DNA of 64,000 nucleotides from Triangularia verruculosa (GCA_033296885.1 MU863888.1:186001-250000); one strand, 5' to 3'; positions 1-11,400 are shown, counted from the stretch's first letter. The notes: generated from the sequence alone by a model not told the origin. A program made the numbers and translations.

Positions 1-834
1 CAGCCCGCCGAAGGACTTGAAGAGGTTCTTGCGCCCCCAGGTCCCCGGTCCGTATGAGATGCCGGACCCTTGAACGAAGTCCATCGGAGTATCCTCGTAC
101 GGCATCCGCGCCGCGGGTCCAGCATCTAGCAGAATCTCTCTTATAGTTGTTGTTATGGTGAGGTCCGTGTGCTTCTCGACGTCAAACGGTTTGTTGAACC
201 AAAAGTAGTACGAGGCAATCGTGCATACCGTGAAAGCGATGGTGGTCATCTCGAGCGGCGTCACCAGGAGGGATTCCCTGACCCTGGCAGCACATTGCGA
301 GGCCATCCAACCGATCTGTATAATGGCAAGACTCTTGGCAAACTTGTCGGCCTTGCTGTGATCTCGGATATCTCGCTCCTCGATCTTTGGGAAAGTGAGA
401 TAGTTCTTTTCGACGAGATACTGTATCGCCCGGCTGTTGATCGGGAACGGCGGCATATCGGGGGAACGGAGAATAAAGCCTCCCATATCGGCGTAGAAGC
501 CGTGGACGACGGTCCAGTTCGTAACGCCTGCGGCACGCATCTCCTCGACGCTGTCCCTTGCCGATGACCACTGGCATGATGCGAACAATGCGACCACTTC
601 TGGTGCGAAGATGGACAGGACAGACCAGCGGAACTTGCGGATGAAGATCGTCATCTGGCCCTCGTCCTCGGCAGGAAGGTTGAGGTGCAGGACTGTCCAA
701 GTGCAGGTCAAGACAACCACAAGGCAAGAGAAGATGATGTCGAAAGTGCCGCGGTAGTCTGGTTGTTCAACCCATCCACAGAGGCCATCGAAGTCTTCCC
801 CAACGGTGAGGTTAGCTCGGCATGACGACGCCAT
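1..834 (-). CDS. Multi-pass membrane protein, unknown function (partial, C-terminus outside window)
   Basis: An open frame runs from an ATG at 834 to the window edge with no stop (278 codons). I recognise a widespread family of fungal integral-membrane proteins of unknown function. Family-like landmarks are GTFDIIFSCLVVVLTCTW (first membrane segment), a WSVLSIFAPEVVALFA segment, WTVVHGFYADMGGF, a DHSKADKFAKSLAIIQIGW segment, and LEMTTIAFTVCTIASYYFW followed by NKPFDV. The ATG was chosen because an in-frame stop lies just upstream; an upstream exon cannot be excluded. It is divergent from the terpene cyclase across about 0.9 kb, so the two may share a promoter. The family is not enzymatically characterised as far as I know. 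Its role in the cluster is unknown; transport or membrane scaffolding would be guesses. Confidence 0.7.
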   Translation of the reverse strand, partial: MASSCRANLTVGEDFDGLCGWVEQPDYRGTFDIIFSCLVVVLTCTWTVLHLNLPAEDEGQMTIFIRKFRWSVLSIFAPEVVALFASCQWSSARDSVEEMRAAGVTNWTVVHGFYADMGGFILRSPDMPPFPINSRAIQYLVEKNYLTFPKIEERDIRDHSKADKFAKSLAIIQIGWMASQCAARVRESLLVTPLEMTTIAFTVCTIASYYFWFNKPFDVEKHTDLTITTTIREILLDAGPAARMPYEDTPMDFVQGSGISYGPGTWGRKNLFKSFGGL

Positions 835-1729
835 TGCCGAGCTCTCGTTCGGGGATAGGACTCAGGAGCAGCTTTGAGATCGAGCCTGGGCAAAAGCCTT
901 GATTGTTTCCCCGCCTGAAATGTGTCGATTGCGTGTATGTCTGCTGTGGTTATAGCTGTATACCAATCTCGGAGTTGTCAGTCTTCAAAGCTCAGTCCTG
1001 CGAACTGCCGCACGGGTGGTAGAGATCGAAGTGGCCAGCCGGCGACAACATGCGAGGTGAAAGGCGAATATGAATTGTGTATGACCATACTTCTAAACTT
1101 TGGCATCGCGGCTAGCTGTATAATAAATTACTGGAAAGATGTGGGCCCTGAACATCTTCAATGCACGGAGGTCTTCAATTGCGGCGGCACTTCGCTGACC
1201 TCTAGGAGCCGGTCACTGCAGCTTCGACCGGAAGAGCTCAATGACGGATTGGAAAAGCCAAGCCGGAAGGCTATACCCACCGCCCTTTTCGTCGGAGAAC
1301 AAGGTACTTTGCCTGTGTAGGCCCTGAGTGGCTAGGTAGAGAACCGGCGTCTGCTCTTACATACATCATTCAACTTTGTCGGTGCCGGCCCTGGTTACGG
1401 CCAATTAGGTATCATAGGAGCAGATTCTCTAGCCAGCCTCGTCGGCCTGCGCGCCAACAATTTCTCGTTTCGATTATCAGGCACAGTGGTTGGTTCGGAA
1501 TGTTCCGCTCGAGACATGCGTCTGCATCGGCCCGCATAGTAGAAATGCTCAAATTTGCATCCTAAAAGCGGCCAGGAAAGCCCAACCCGCCACCCGATCC
1601 TTTTTCCTAAAATCAATTCGGTCAGGTAAGGTACCTAATTGTCTTTCCTGCGCTCCGATCTTTACCCACATTGCACTCGGCCAAGTCTCGCTCCTTCTGC
1701 CCAGTCTATTCTCTACCTGAACTTTGATC
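835..1729. promoter_or_regulatory. Divergent intergenic region, probable shared promoter
   Basis: About 0.9 kb separates the starts of the leftward membrane-protein gene and the rightward terpene cyclase. It contains a CCAAT box (in ACGGCCAATTAGG near 1397) and a GGTAAGGTACC motif near 1625. No convincing open frame is present. A shared promoter is inferred from the head-to-head layout only. Confidence 0.45.
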
Positions 1730-2604
1730 ATGGGTTCCAACGACGTCCCCCCACCTCATGTGCCAGCGCACGTGGTCCCCATGTGTAACCTCTTTCTCCA
1801 GGCAGGCGGGGGTCTTTGGACGCTTTCTTACATCCTCATGGTTCGGGAGTCGTTCAAGAGCCGGTCCTACGGCATGCCCCTCTTCGCCGTCGCCCTCAAC
1901 TTCGCATGGGAAACCGTGTACGCGCTTTATGTCGCCGAGTCACCTCTCGAGAAGTCCGTCTTCTCCATCTGGATGGTTCTGGACTGCGGTATGGTGTATG
2001 GGATGATGAAGTTCGCCAAGCACGAGTGGAAACATGCGCCTTCCGTCGCAAACAACATCGTGCCGATATTCGCCGTCATGACTCTCGTGGCGACGGCCGG
2101 ACACTGGACGTTTGCCAAGTGGTGGATTGATAACGACATGGGAAGGCGGGAAGGCAAATTCTACCGGGGTGTCGTCGGCCCCGATACCACAGAATTGGGC
2201 TACTGGAGCGCCATGGTTTGTCAGGTATATCTCTCCTCGTCGAGTTTGTGCCAGTTGGTGGTGCGACAACACTCTGGAGGCGTCAGTTGGAGTATTTGGT
2301 AGGTCCCTCGATTTCATCCGTTGCCTTAAGTTCCAGCTGACGCAGATGGTTTAGGGGCAGTAGAGCGCTGGGTTCGGTTCTAGGGTTTTATATGGTATAT
2401 GGTTGGGAGTGGTATTTCTGGACCGAGGCCCACGAATACTTTATGTCGCCTTTCGGCATGTTCTTGTGGGTGACGTGCCTCGTGTCTGACTGTGTTTACC
2501 CTTTTGCGCTCTGGAAGATACAGAAGACGGAAGTGCTTCTGGCTGACGGAAGGAAGGTGGCAGCGAATTCGGTCGAGGCAAACGTCATGGTCAAAAGCGA
2601 CTGA
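1730..2604 (+). CDS. PaxB/Pyr4-family integral-membrane terpene cyclase
   Basis: Two exons, 1730-2298 and 2355-2604, give 272 residues; the 56-nt intron (GTAGGT...TTTAG) splits a Trp codon and keeps the frame. The family cyclises epoxidised prenyl chains of meroterpenoids and indole diterpenes in the ER membrane by protonating the epoxide. Family landmarks are visible: a first segment with GGGLWTLSYILMV, then SRSYGMPLFAVALNFAWE, GHWTFAKWW, HSGGVSWSIW, and a last segment with EAHEYFM then VSDCVYPF. Glu61 in NFAWE and Asp235 in SDCVYPF match the two acidic residues found essential in Pyr4. Length is slightly above the usual ~240. It is convergent with the oxysterol-binding gene (114 bp between stops). 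The substrate cannot be inferred because no prenyltransferase or epoxidase is in view. Confidence 0.85.
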
Positions 2605-2718
2605 TCGCTGATTCTGGAAAGTGCCTGGGGCAGAGGCAAATAAAAGCTTGCAATTACGACTTCTTGTCTGATTCTTAAGTGTCTCTTCTGATAAAAGCTG
2701 CATGAAAATTCTACCTAA

Positions 2719-4095
2719 TCACTCCTTCCGCTCATTATGGCCAACTTCGCCGAAAGGAGTCAGGTCATCGCGGTAGGGCTTCGTTGCCTTTCGGGCTTTT
2801 TCCTGATCGAAGCGCCACACACCCTTCGTTCTGTCAGCGTCAAGCTTCCAGTCTGGAGTGATGGCAAGTTCATGAAACAGTGCGTCATCTTCGGTCGACG
2901 AGAAAAACTTTGGTTCCCATTTCGTGTTCTCAGCTGCCTCTTTCCTTCTCATTGCTCTCTGGGCTTCCTCCAGTTTGGACTTCTCCTTGATTGTGGTTTG
3001 AATATCCCCCTCGGTCAAAGCGGTAAGAACTTCCTTCCATGCATTTCTGGTCTCCCAAGGATCTTGATCTTCCAGGGGAACAGTTTGGAGGGGTGCAGGA
3101 GGAGACAAACCCGGCACACAGGTTTCCGTGTCACTGGGGTCTGTTGGATTGGAGATCGTGAAGCTTCCACTCCACTGACCGCTTGCGGTGTAGATCGGAG
3201 TCTTGGCATTGTCTGATGCTCGATACATATTTGCCGTGAAACTGTTTCTCACCCCGGAGAAGAATCCCTCGCCCAAAAAGGTGATCTCCGAGATGAATCC
3301 GCTTGAAGATATGATGTGGTAGGTTCCACCGAGTTCCGGGTAGAGACGCCCAGAAAGGAACCCCTTCACTTTACAGTGCGGAAACGGGATCAAGTAGTGT
3401 TCGTTATATTTGTCGAGATGAAGCATTGCGTGACCAGTTTGTTTGACGTTGAGGAAGCCATTGAAACTCATCTCCACCCGGACATATCCAATCCCCTAGG
3501 AAGGACGTTAGGTCTCCGGAATCAATGAAGGGGACTGTGCCGACCTACCCTAATGGAATGTTCCTCGTCCCACATGTAACACGCGGTGATAGGGGGGTGG
3601 TGGCTGTGGTGCAGCGTAAGCATCAGCACCAGTGCTCCTCACGGGCCTTGACTTTGCGACTCGGAAACATTCACATACCTGACTTGCTCGGTGATCATTC
3701 TGGCGGTCGATGTTTCATCGGTCCAGTGGCCGAAAAAGAGCTCTCCCAAGAATGCATTCAACGGCTTGCGCATACTAGCTTTCTCATCTTGGCCAATGTA
3801 AAATTGTGATTTTAGAGATGACATAATCCAACGGAGCACAGCAAGCGCGCGCTTCTCCGGGTTCGTCTCGAGAGCCGCGGAGGTAAACACTGAAGGCCGT
3901 TCTGTCCAACAAGACGGGATCTCCACGACAGAGACGGGTGCAAGGAAGTACGGGGGAGCCGTGACATTCGCAATGTCGCCCTTGATGGTGCCGAGAAACT
4001 GTCTCTTTGGTTAACAAATGATCACGACTCAGATTCTGATTGTTCTGAGCGGTCCGTACCGCTATGAAGTCTCTGAGCTTGGAGGAGCGCTCCAT
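2719..4095 (-). CDS. Oxysterol-binding protein, Osh4/Kes1-like, in the terpenoid locus
   Basis: Four exons (4095-4060, 3998-3679, 3603-3549, 3495-2719) give 395 residues with consistent phases. The first exon codes only 12 residues and matches the short amphipathic lid region of Osh4-type proteins. The OSBP signature EQVSHHPPITACY lies at about 116-128. Other family motifs are KPLNAFLGELFFGHW, the run VEMSFNGFLNVKQTGHAML, LYPELGGTYHIISSSGF, GFFSGVRNSFTA, ASGQWSG and a C-terminal WRFDQEKARK. There is no PH or ankyrin domain, as in Osh4. The family extracts sterol or PI4P and moves them between membranes. It sits tail-to-tail with the terpene cyclase and head-to-head with the P450. In this context it may carry the lipophilic product or protect the host (inference). 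A second, different OSBP gene starts at 24897. Confidence 0.9.
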
Positions 4096-4811
4096 CTTGG
4101 GACGCGTTGACTGCTATGCTACTAGGGATGATGAAAAAGATGGGGTGGGGGGGGCCCAAGGTAGAGGGCGAAGAATCGGATTTGTTTCGCTGATGAGTGT
4201 TGATGACACACTGAGCGCTTGCCGAGCCTCGTCGCAGGTATATCCCATATCCGAGGAGTAGGTACTCGGTACTTATGATTCATACCCCTCGCCGCTTTAA
4301 TCACTGCAGTGACCCATGCCCCGTTGACATGTCTTGAGTTGAAGCCTTATCTGTTGCCTCACTTTTCTTTTCTTATGATTGGTTAATGCTGCTCGCCGGT
4401 CCGCCATGGCACGGGAAAGGAAATCCTGTTGTCGCACAACAGGCTGTGTGGCGTCCGGCTTTGCGTGGACAGAGGCAGCGTTGCTTGGCTTCCGAGCCCA
4501 ATGGCAATGATTAAATTTGATTTGCTCTATGCGCTGAAACGTGGCTGTTCCCTGCGGAAAACGATCAAAGCGTGGGGACAGATAGGTCTATCGCGATACG
4601 TACCTACCTGAGGTAAATAGAATGCAGAGCCTCAACCCTAGGGCCAGGCTCTGTAGGTTCAGGGTGTGATAAAGATCTGGAGAGACATGTGTATATTATT
4701 CCGCGAAGCCGAAGGTGCAATGCCCAGGCTTCTTCCATGATTTGAAGGCAACTTGACACAAGAACAACTTGAAGATTCATAACAGCGTTAATAACTTTAT
4801 TCCTCAACAGG
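4096..4811. promoter_or_regulatory. Divergent intergenic region between OSBP and P450 genes
   Basis: About 0.7 kb lies between the two start codons. It contains CGCCGGTCCG near 4393, resembling a zinc-cluster factor half-site pair, and a TACGTACCTACCTGAGGTA run near 4597. No coding frame is supported. Promoter function is inferred from the head-to-head layout. Confidence 0.4.
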
Positions 4812-6760
4812 ATGATCAATGCGGTGCTATTTTCTCTGGCTGCAGGCCTCGTCTTGGTCTGGTACTACCGCTACACCTTATTATGTCCGCAGAAGAAGAC
4901 CACACACCCTCAGTACCCCAATGGCCCCATCCCACTCCCATTTGTTGGTAATATCTGGACGATACACAAACTGAACGTTGACGCCGAGAAGACTTGCCGA
5001 AGTCTCGGTTCGAAGTACAAGGACCTCTGCATGCTGTGGTATGGCTCATCCCCGGCCCTGCTCGTCAACTCCCCTCAGGCTGCACACGATCTACTCCACC
5101 AGGTAAGGGGACATCCGCCCAGTTGAAAAGGATCTGAGAAGATACCTGGTTTTTTGACTGAACCTTTCAGATGAGCATATCAACAGCATCCCGCCCAGAT
5201 CATAATTCATTTCGGTACACTATTTCCCCTGGTAAATTGGTGATGACACCGTGCGGAGAGACATTCCGACTCCTTCGCAAGACATATCACACGCTCCTCA
5301 GCCCACGGCAATCCTCGTCATTTCACACATACCAAGACCAAGAGTCAAAAGTTCTTCTTCAAAGCCTACTTGACACTCCTCACGGGTTTCTCAAGGCCAC
5401 CGAGAGATTCGCCTTGAGCGTCATCTTTAGCGCAGTGTACGGTGTCCGGCTTGCTACCCTAGACCACCCCATCATTGTTGAGTTCTATCAGATCTGGAAC
5501 ACTTTGCTCTTATGTAAGTTGTCCCGATGGGGGAAATCTCAACTGCTCACCTCATTAACCCCGTGGGAAGACTTTCTACCGGGGACTTGTCCATTCGACA
5601 TCTTCCCTTTCCTGCTAAAGCTTCCATTATGGCTACAGCCGTGGCATCGTCTGGCGGACAGACTCACAAAGCGTGAGGCTGTCTTGCACCGTAAGTTCTT
5701 GAAGAATTTGAAGTATGAGTTTTCGGAAGGGTACGCGCCAGATTGCTTTGGTAGGACGCTTTTGGAGGTGAGTCGCTGAGAAACGGAAGCGACATGAGAG
5801 CGCAGCTGAAAAAACGTTGTAGTTGCAGGACAGTCAAACCGTGGACGACGAGCAGGCGATGAACATTCTCGCCATGTTGATTGGGGCCGGTTCGGATACC
5901 ACCAGTAGTGTTCTCCAAACATTTTTCAAGGTCATGGCACTCCATCCAAGTGCTGTCCAGATGGCCCAACAAGGTACCTACCTTACCTATGTGCCTACCT
6001 CGAAGGTCATACATGTACTCAACAGTTGTGCAGAGTTGGACAAAGTCGTCGGTCCTGATAGGTTGCCATCCTGGAAGGACGAAAAGAATCTTCCGTACCT
6101 TCGTGCCCTAATAAAGGAAGTACACCGATGGGCGCCGATTGGAAATCTCGGTAAGCACTTTATTGATCTGCCCATTCCACTGCACTCTTACTGGGAAAAA
6201 CAGGTGTCCCCCATGCAACAACCGAGAATATCACATACCGAAACTGGCACATTCCGAAGGGAACAATCATATTCCCAAATCTAACAACTTTGAGCGAAAA
6301 CCCGGACCGTTACCTTGAGCCAGAAAAGTTTGAGCCACGCAGACATATCGCAGACAACTTGGACGCGTCGGCGTCTGCACTGAATCCCGACTGGACTCAG
6401 AGAGATCACTTCCATTACGGCTTTGGCCGCAGGCTATGCCAAGGCATCTTTGTCGCCGAGTCATCTTTGTATATCAGCATTGCACGCATTCTCTGGGCAT
6501 TTGACATCCAACAAGTGCCGGGCTGTTCTTTGGATATGAGCAGCAAAATAGGTAGGTGGACCCTGCCATATTCCACTCCCGTCATAAATAGGAGTCACTG
6601 AGAGACGGTTCTCCTTTCTCTTCTAGGGGGCTTAGTCACCAAGCCAAAGCCTTTTACAGTCATTATTAAGAGCCGTAGTACAGCATATGAGACAGTAGTG
6701 CGAAGGGAGGCGGCAACAATGAAGATGAGTCTCTTTTCGCTTGAAGATGAGAGGTTTTGA
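4812..6760 (+). CDS. Cytochrome P450 monooxygenase
   Basis: Seven exons (4812-5102, 5171-5513, 5571-5767, 5823-5973, 6034-6150, 6204-6551, 6627-6760) give 526 residues with all phases agreeing. An N-terminal membrane anchor (LFSLAAGLVLVWYY) is followed by the proline-rich hinge PNGPIPLPFVGN. The oxygen-binding I-helix motif GAGSDTT is at about 298-304, the ExxR motif (EVHR) at 356-359, a PERF-like FEPR at 409-412, and the heme loop YGFGRRLCQG with Cys445 as iron ligand. The first Phe of the loop consensus is Tyr. Overall layout resembles the fungal OrdA/CYP64-like group. It likely hydroxylates or oxidises the terpenoid scaffold at the ER (inference). The second intron (5514-5570) is 57 nt, in frame and stop-free, so its retention would add 19 residues rather than truncate the protein. 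Confidence 0.9.
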
Positions 6761-6918
6761 GATTGGAAAGAGGAACCCGATAGTGGCATGGGGTATGCTA
6801 TTCATATCACTTGGAATACTAGCTGTTGGTTGCGTTGCATTTATTATGGCACTTGCTTCATATGCAGCCCCCATACCTAGGTATTCTAAGTGTTCACCCT
6901 CCTCCCTATGCACCCTCA

Positions 6919-6948
6919 TATAACCCTGGCCCATGGGTCAGGGTTATA
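6919..6948. repeat. 30-bp near-perfect palindrome
   Basis: The left arm TATAACCCTGGCCCA is the reverse complement of the right arm TGGGTCAGGGTTATA except at one position, with no spacer. It begins about 160 bp after the P450 stop. It could be a hairpin in the 3' UTR or a dyad protein-binding site. Confidence 0.8.
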
Positions 6949-7307
6949 GTTCCGACGCTGCCCCCGAGTCCAAAGTGCACCACCAACACTACTTCACCTC
7001 CTCAGCCTTTATTATTGTTAGCGCGGCAGGGGTAATTTTCTAGCAACTTCCACCACAACACCCCTTATCACACTAACAATAAATACCGTGGAGGAGGTGT
7101 ACAAGGTACGAATTCACGTCACCACTTTCAACGCACCCACAACCCATCATAAACCCCATACAAACCATGGGATAATAAAGGTCTTGTAATTAGCAACTTA
7201 TCAATCAAAGCCATTGTTAACAGGACTCCCACCTTGGTCAAGGTCGCTAGTGACAGTGATGCCAATAGTGGTTCAATGGGAGCTAACTGGGTACTGAACT
7301 GGGTGCT

Positions 7308-7385
7308 ACGTGGGGTGAAGAATCGCTTGTGACATTTGTTAGTGTTTTGGTGCTGATCCGTCACAAGCAATAACTCACTCCACGT
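7308..7385. repeat. Imperfect inverted repeat (foldback), 26-bp arms
   Basis: The left arm at 7308-7333 starts ACGTGGGGTGA and ends ATCGCTTGTGAC. The right arm at 7360-7385 is its reverse complement with about five mismatches, around a 26-nt loop. Several mismatches are transitions. It could be the core of a MITE or foldback element, but no flanking target duplication was identified. Confidence 0.65.
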
Positions 7386-8363
7386 GGGTGCTTAACTAAG
7401 TGCTTAACAAGGTGTTTAACTACCTTACCTAAGGTACCTGGAGCGCGTGGTGCGTTAGTTAGCAAGTAGTAGTGGGAGACGCGTTTTTTTTGAGACGATT
7501 TGGCTAGGTAGGTAGGTAATGAAGCCTCTTCGGAGTTTATCACCATCTTCAGACCCTCCCACAAAGTTGTCACTTCAAGTGGTGACGTCTTCATGCAGAA
7601 TCCGCCGATCCCCCGCTCCATCCAAAATGCTGTCACCCTCGGGCTCACTTTCCCATCTCTTTATTTTTAGACCTCAACAATCCCATAAGTTGTGAAAATC
7701 TCTCATCTCGCCTCGTTGCTCTTATTGCTTCTTCTAGATGTTTGCTTTCAGTTGCTTGGCCGTGTGCATCCCACGTGTCTTCTCGAAGCCATGAGATCGC
7801 CGATCTGTGCCCACGATGCGCTGGTGCATCTCCGGCACTCGAAACGACAGAGTTTCTCTCAAGGCTCTGCTTTCCATGTCTGTGTTGAACGGTAAAGACT
7901 TGTAGATGCCCTCACTCAGCTCTATAAACAACTCATCTCATCTTTGTCCATCCGCTCAAGAGTTCACGAGTCTCCTTACCCGCCGGAAATGTCCCAACTC
8001 CCAACCACCGACCCAACCCCGAGGGTTTCCCACGCCCGTCCCGTCCGGCAACTCTCCATCCCAAAGCCGTAAATCCCCTCGCCGATCCCACCGGGCGTGG
8101 CTAGTGAACCGTGCCACGAGGTACCAGTACCTCCCTCACCCGCCACAACCTCCCATTGCTCTAACAGAGTTACCCGAACCGGAAATGATGCATCTATCCC
8201 ATCTCACGAATTTATCTCCTCGCTCTTTTAGCCACAGTCCCAGTCAAGCCTCGTAAGGATGAACGAACACTCGCCACACCCGGCAAGCCCTACAGCCGTC
8301 CACGCCGTGGACAAAATAATTGGTACTGCAAGCCAAGATCACACCTTAAGAATAATAGAAAAT

Positions 8364-8489
8364 GCCTATTAACTATCTTTTTAAGGCTTATTACTATCTT
8401 TTAAAGTATTTTTAGTATTTTTAAGGCCTATTAACTATCCTTTGATGTCTATTGACTATCTTTTGAGGCCTATTAACTATCTTTTAATA
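8364..8489. repeat. AT-rich degenerate tandem repeat, about 21-bp unit
   Basis: Five copies of a unit close to GCCTATTAACTATCTTTTAAG are found. The last three are head-to-tail at 21-bp spacing and differ by single substitutions; copies one and two are separated by a short insertion of similar sequence. The block is much more AT-rich than its surroundings. Confidence 0.75.
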
Positions 8490-11400
8490 CGGTATTCCCC
8501 CTTTGCAGTGCCAGTTTTTTTGTCCAAGACGTGCCGTCCTACCACGCCTACCTACCCAAACCCTATCAGACCCAAAGGACATCCCTTCCTGGCCATCTCA
8601 TTCGCTACTCACACCTTCCCATCAGTCCCCCCATCCTCCAACCTTAAATTTGAGGTACTGCACCCCTCAGGAGAATCCCCATCCCCAGCCTGTGGCTGGT
8701 CAGACCCCAAACGCTGTGGCGAATGCACACTGACATCAACCTGATTAGATCTCTGCATTCACCATTTCACCCAAAATGACCACCCAGATGCCGATAAAAG
8801 CCCGGGAACTTTGGGAGATGAGAGAAGTGAAATGTGGCTCAACTGTGCATTATTCCCCAGTGTCGTGAGGTGAGAATGACGAAACAGCCACAAAGCTCCT
8901 CGAATCTTTGTGGCAAGTACAGACGTGGCTGGTGAGGGGGTGGCGAATCTCTGCACTCCCCAGCTGAGCCAGGAAGACCTCGGGAGTTTCCGTTGTCGTT
9001 CGATCTCAATCATTATCTAAAGTTCTTCAAGAAACTATTGTTAGAATGATTTGCGTTCATTGCAGTTGAGTTGAGATGGATGGTTGATCGTGGTGTTAGT
9101 GATAACCCCACAGCCCCTTGTTTGCCCCCTTTCCATCATCAACTCAACCACACACAGCTTTCACTCGCCACAATCGTTACGAGCCACAGCGCATGTACAG
9201 ATAATATCAGACTAACCGTACCCCCCATCCCTTCCAGAAATCCCTTGCCATCACCCTCCCCAAACGCAGATCTCCCGTAGCACAATACCCGCAACTGAGC
9301 TGAACCCCATGCTTCTTCACCCACATGACTGGTTGGACCCCCATATTTTCATTCCCGTCCCTACCCAACAACGCGCGGCAGTTACAACCCCCAAAAAAGT
9401 AGGTGTGACCGTAGTGGGCATGTGAGATGGGGTGAGACATTTGGGGAAGACCAGTTGACCCAGACTCGTGGGAACCCCCCAATGAGAGAAACATGTGGCG
9501 AGTGACCACCACCACCAACCTCAACTTAATTACCCCTCTACCCCTCGGTATCGATAAGAAGCAGGAGGATATCAAGAGTGTGTACATAGCGGCCCGCCTA
9601 TCCTTCCTTCCCATGTATGTAAAAGCAACGTAACGTTATGCACACACACACATACACACACATGCATTGCGTACCCGTGAAGCTTTCTGCATGCTGTAAT
9701 GTATCTGCACGATGTTTTCCTCCGGCGGGGGGAAACGTCGCGGCTCGTGCTGCTCGACTCTACACTGTAGAGAGGTGAAAAATGTTCGTGTCACTGTCAG
9801 GGTCCAACTTCTGCCGAAACTTAGTGGATCGTGAACGATGAACCGAACGAGGGCCAATATCTCAGATATAGGTCGTTGCACGAGCTGATCTTGAAGTTGT
9901 CTTGACAATTCGGTAATCGCTGGTGGTGAACCTTTAAGGTGTAGGTTGTTGCGTGCCTTGCAAGCACTGCAAAAAAGGGGGTGGTAAAGTAAAGACGAAC
10001 GGCGATGGCTTATATCTATCGTCTCGACTCAACCCATCATTGTCAGTCCGCACGAGAGACACATATCCATATCTCAACTCCGGCATCCGCTCGAATCTGC
10101 GACGGACAAGGCGACCGGCATGATCCGAAACCCGCCGACATCTGTACCACTTGAGCAATTCTCAAACAACGCTCTCAAGCTGTCGGTTAACTGCTGACCA
10201 TGCCGTCCGAGTATGGAGTAAATTGCTGTCCTGTCACGCTGGTGATTCAGCCTCCTTCTCCCGCTGCAAAACTCATGCACGGAACTTGGGGCGATTGCGC
10301 TTCTCTCGATGCCTACCGTTCGTCCGTCTCACACAATATAAGCGACGATAGGAGATATCTGAAAACCCAGAACTTGAGGCAAACGCACAGCCACAATTCT
10401 AGACCCCTTCCATCTCCCCAGAAAACAAAATCTTCTGCGTGCGTGGTGTCGATCACTTGTGGCTGTCGTGACATTTCGGATCGTCCTTGCGAACTCGGGA
10501 CAAGATCGGCGCAAAAAAGAACAGCATTCTTCGATCTGCGAACCAGAACGTCAGTTAATGTAAATCCACGACAAGGGGACAAGATGCTAAAAAAAGAGTT
10601 ACCGATGGAATACTGCTGTTTCTCCTTTCGTCAACTAATGTTCTGCAGTTCCCTCGTCAGTGGATGGAAGTTGAAAAGTCGAGATAATGACAGGAGGAAA
10701 TCCGACTCTCAAGCAACTACCGTGCCTGTGTAACCCCTAACCCCCATGAGCCCTTCCCCTGAGCTATACACCAACACCGTTTGCTTGACTTGAGCAACGC
10801 CATTGGTTCCCCCCCATATCACCCCCGGGGTTTGGTAACAGGAAAAACTAAAAAAGCGAACCGCCCCGAGGAGCCGCATGGCCCGTCCTTTCCGCTGTCA
10901 ACTTTCCCTAGGTATTGGCCACTCACCGACCTCACCCATCCCATCGCCACAGAGTCCTCATCTCCGATCCGTTTCCCACACGGTACACCACCGGATAGGA
11001 GGCTCTCCGAAGCACAACAGTTCCCCATCCCAAACCCAACCCCCGTTGAGCCCAACACAAAGTAACCATCTAGTCGGTCCCCAATCAAATCCATCCATCT
11101 CTCCCCTCCCTTCCGTTTCCCCCCCTTCCCTCTTCGGCCTGGCCCTCCCCCTGACCACCTCCTCCCAAACCCAGGCCACGTTACTGCCTGCCCGCGATTC
11201 CCCCAAAGCGCCAACACATACATCCACCATCAGATCATCCTCCCTTCAACCCAACCCCAACCCCATCCTCAGCCGCATGACACTGTGGCCCATGACAAAA
11301 AAGACATATCTATCTCTCAAATTGTTTCAACCTCCCCCAACCCCAGCAGTCCCAACTCGGTTCCTTCCGCAGTAGCGTCAGCCCAACCGGAGACTTTGTT

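Noticed and set aside
9970..10165. tRNA- or SINE-like element on the minus strand (A-box-like TGCTCAAGTGGTA, B-box-like AGATTCGAG, T6 terminator)
   Set aside because: D-arm and acceptor stem do not pair, B box departs from the consensus, and no second copy or target duplication was found.
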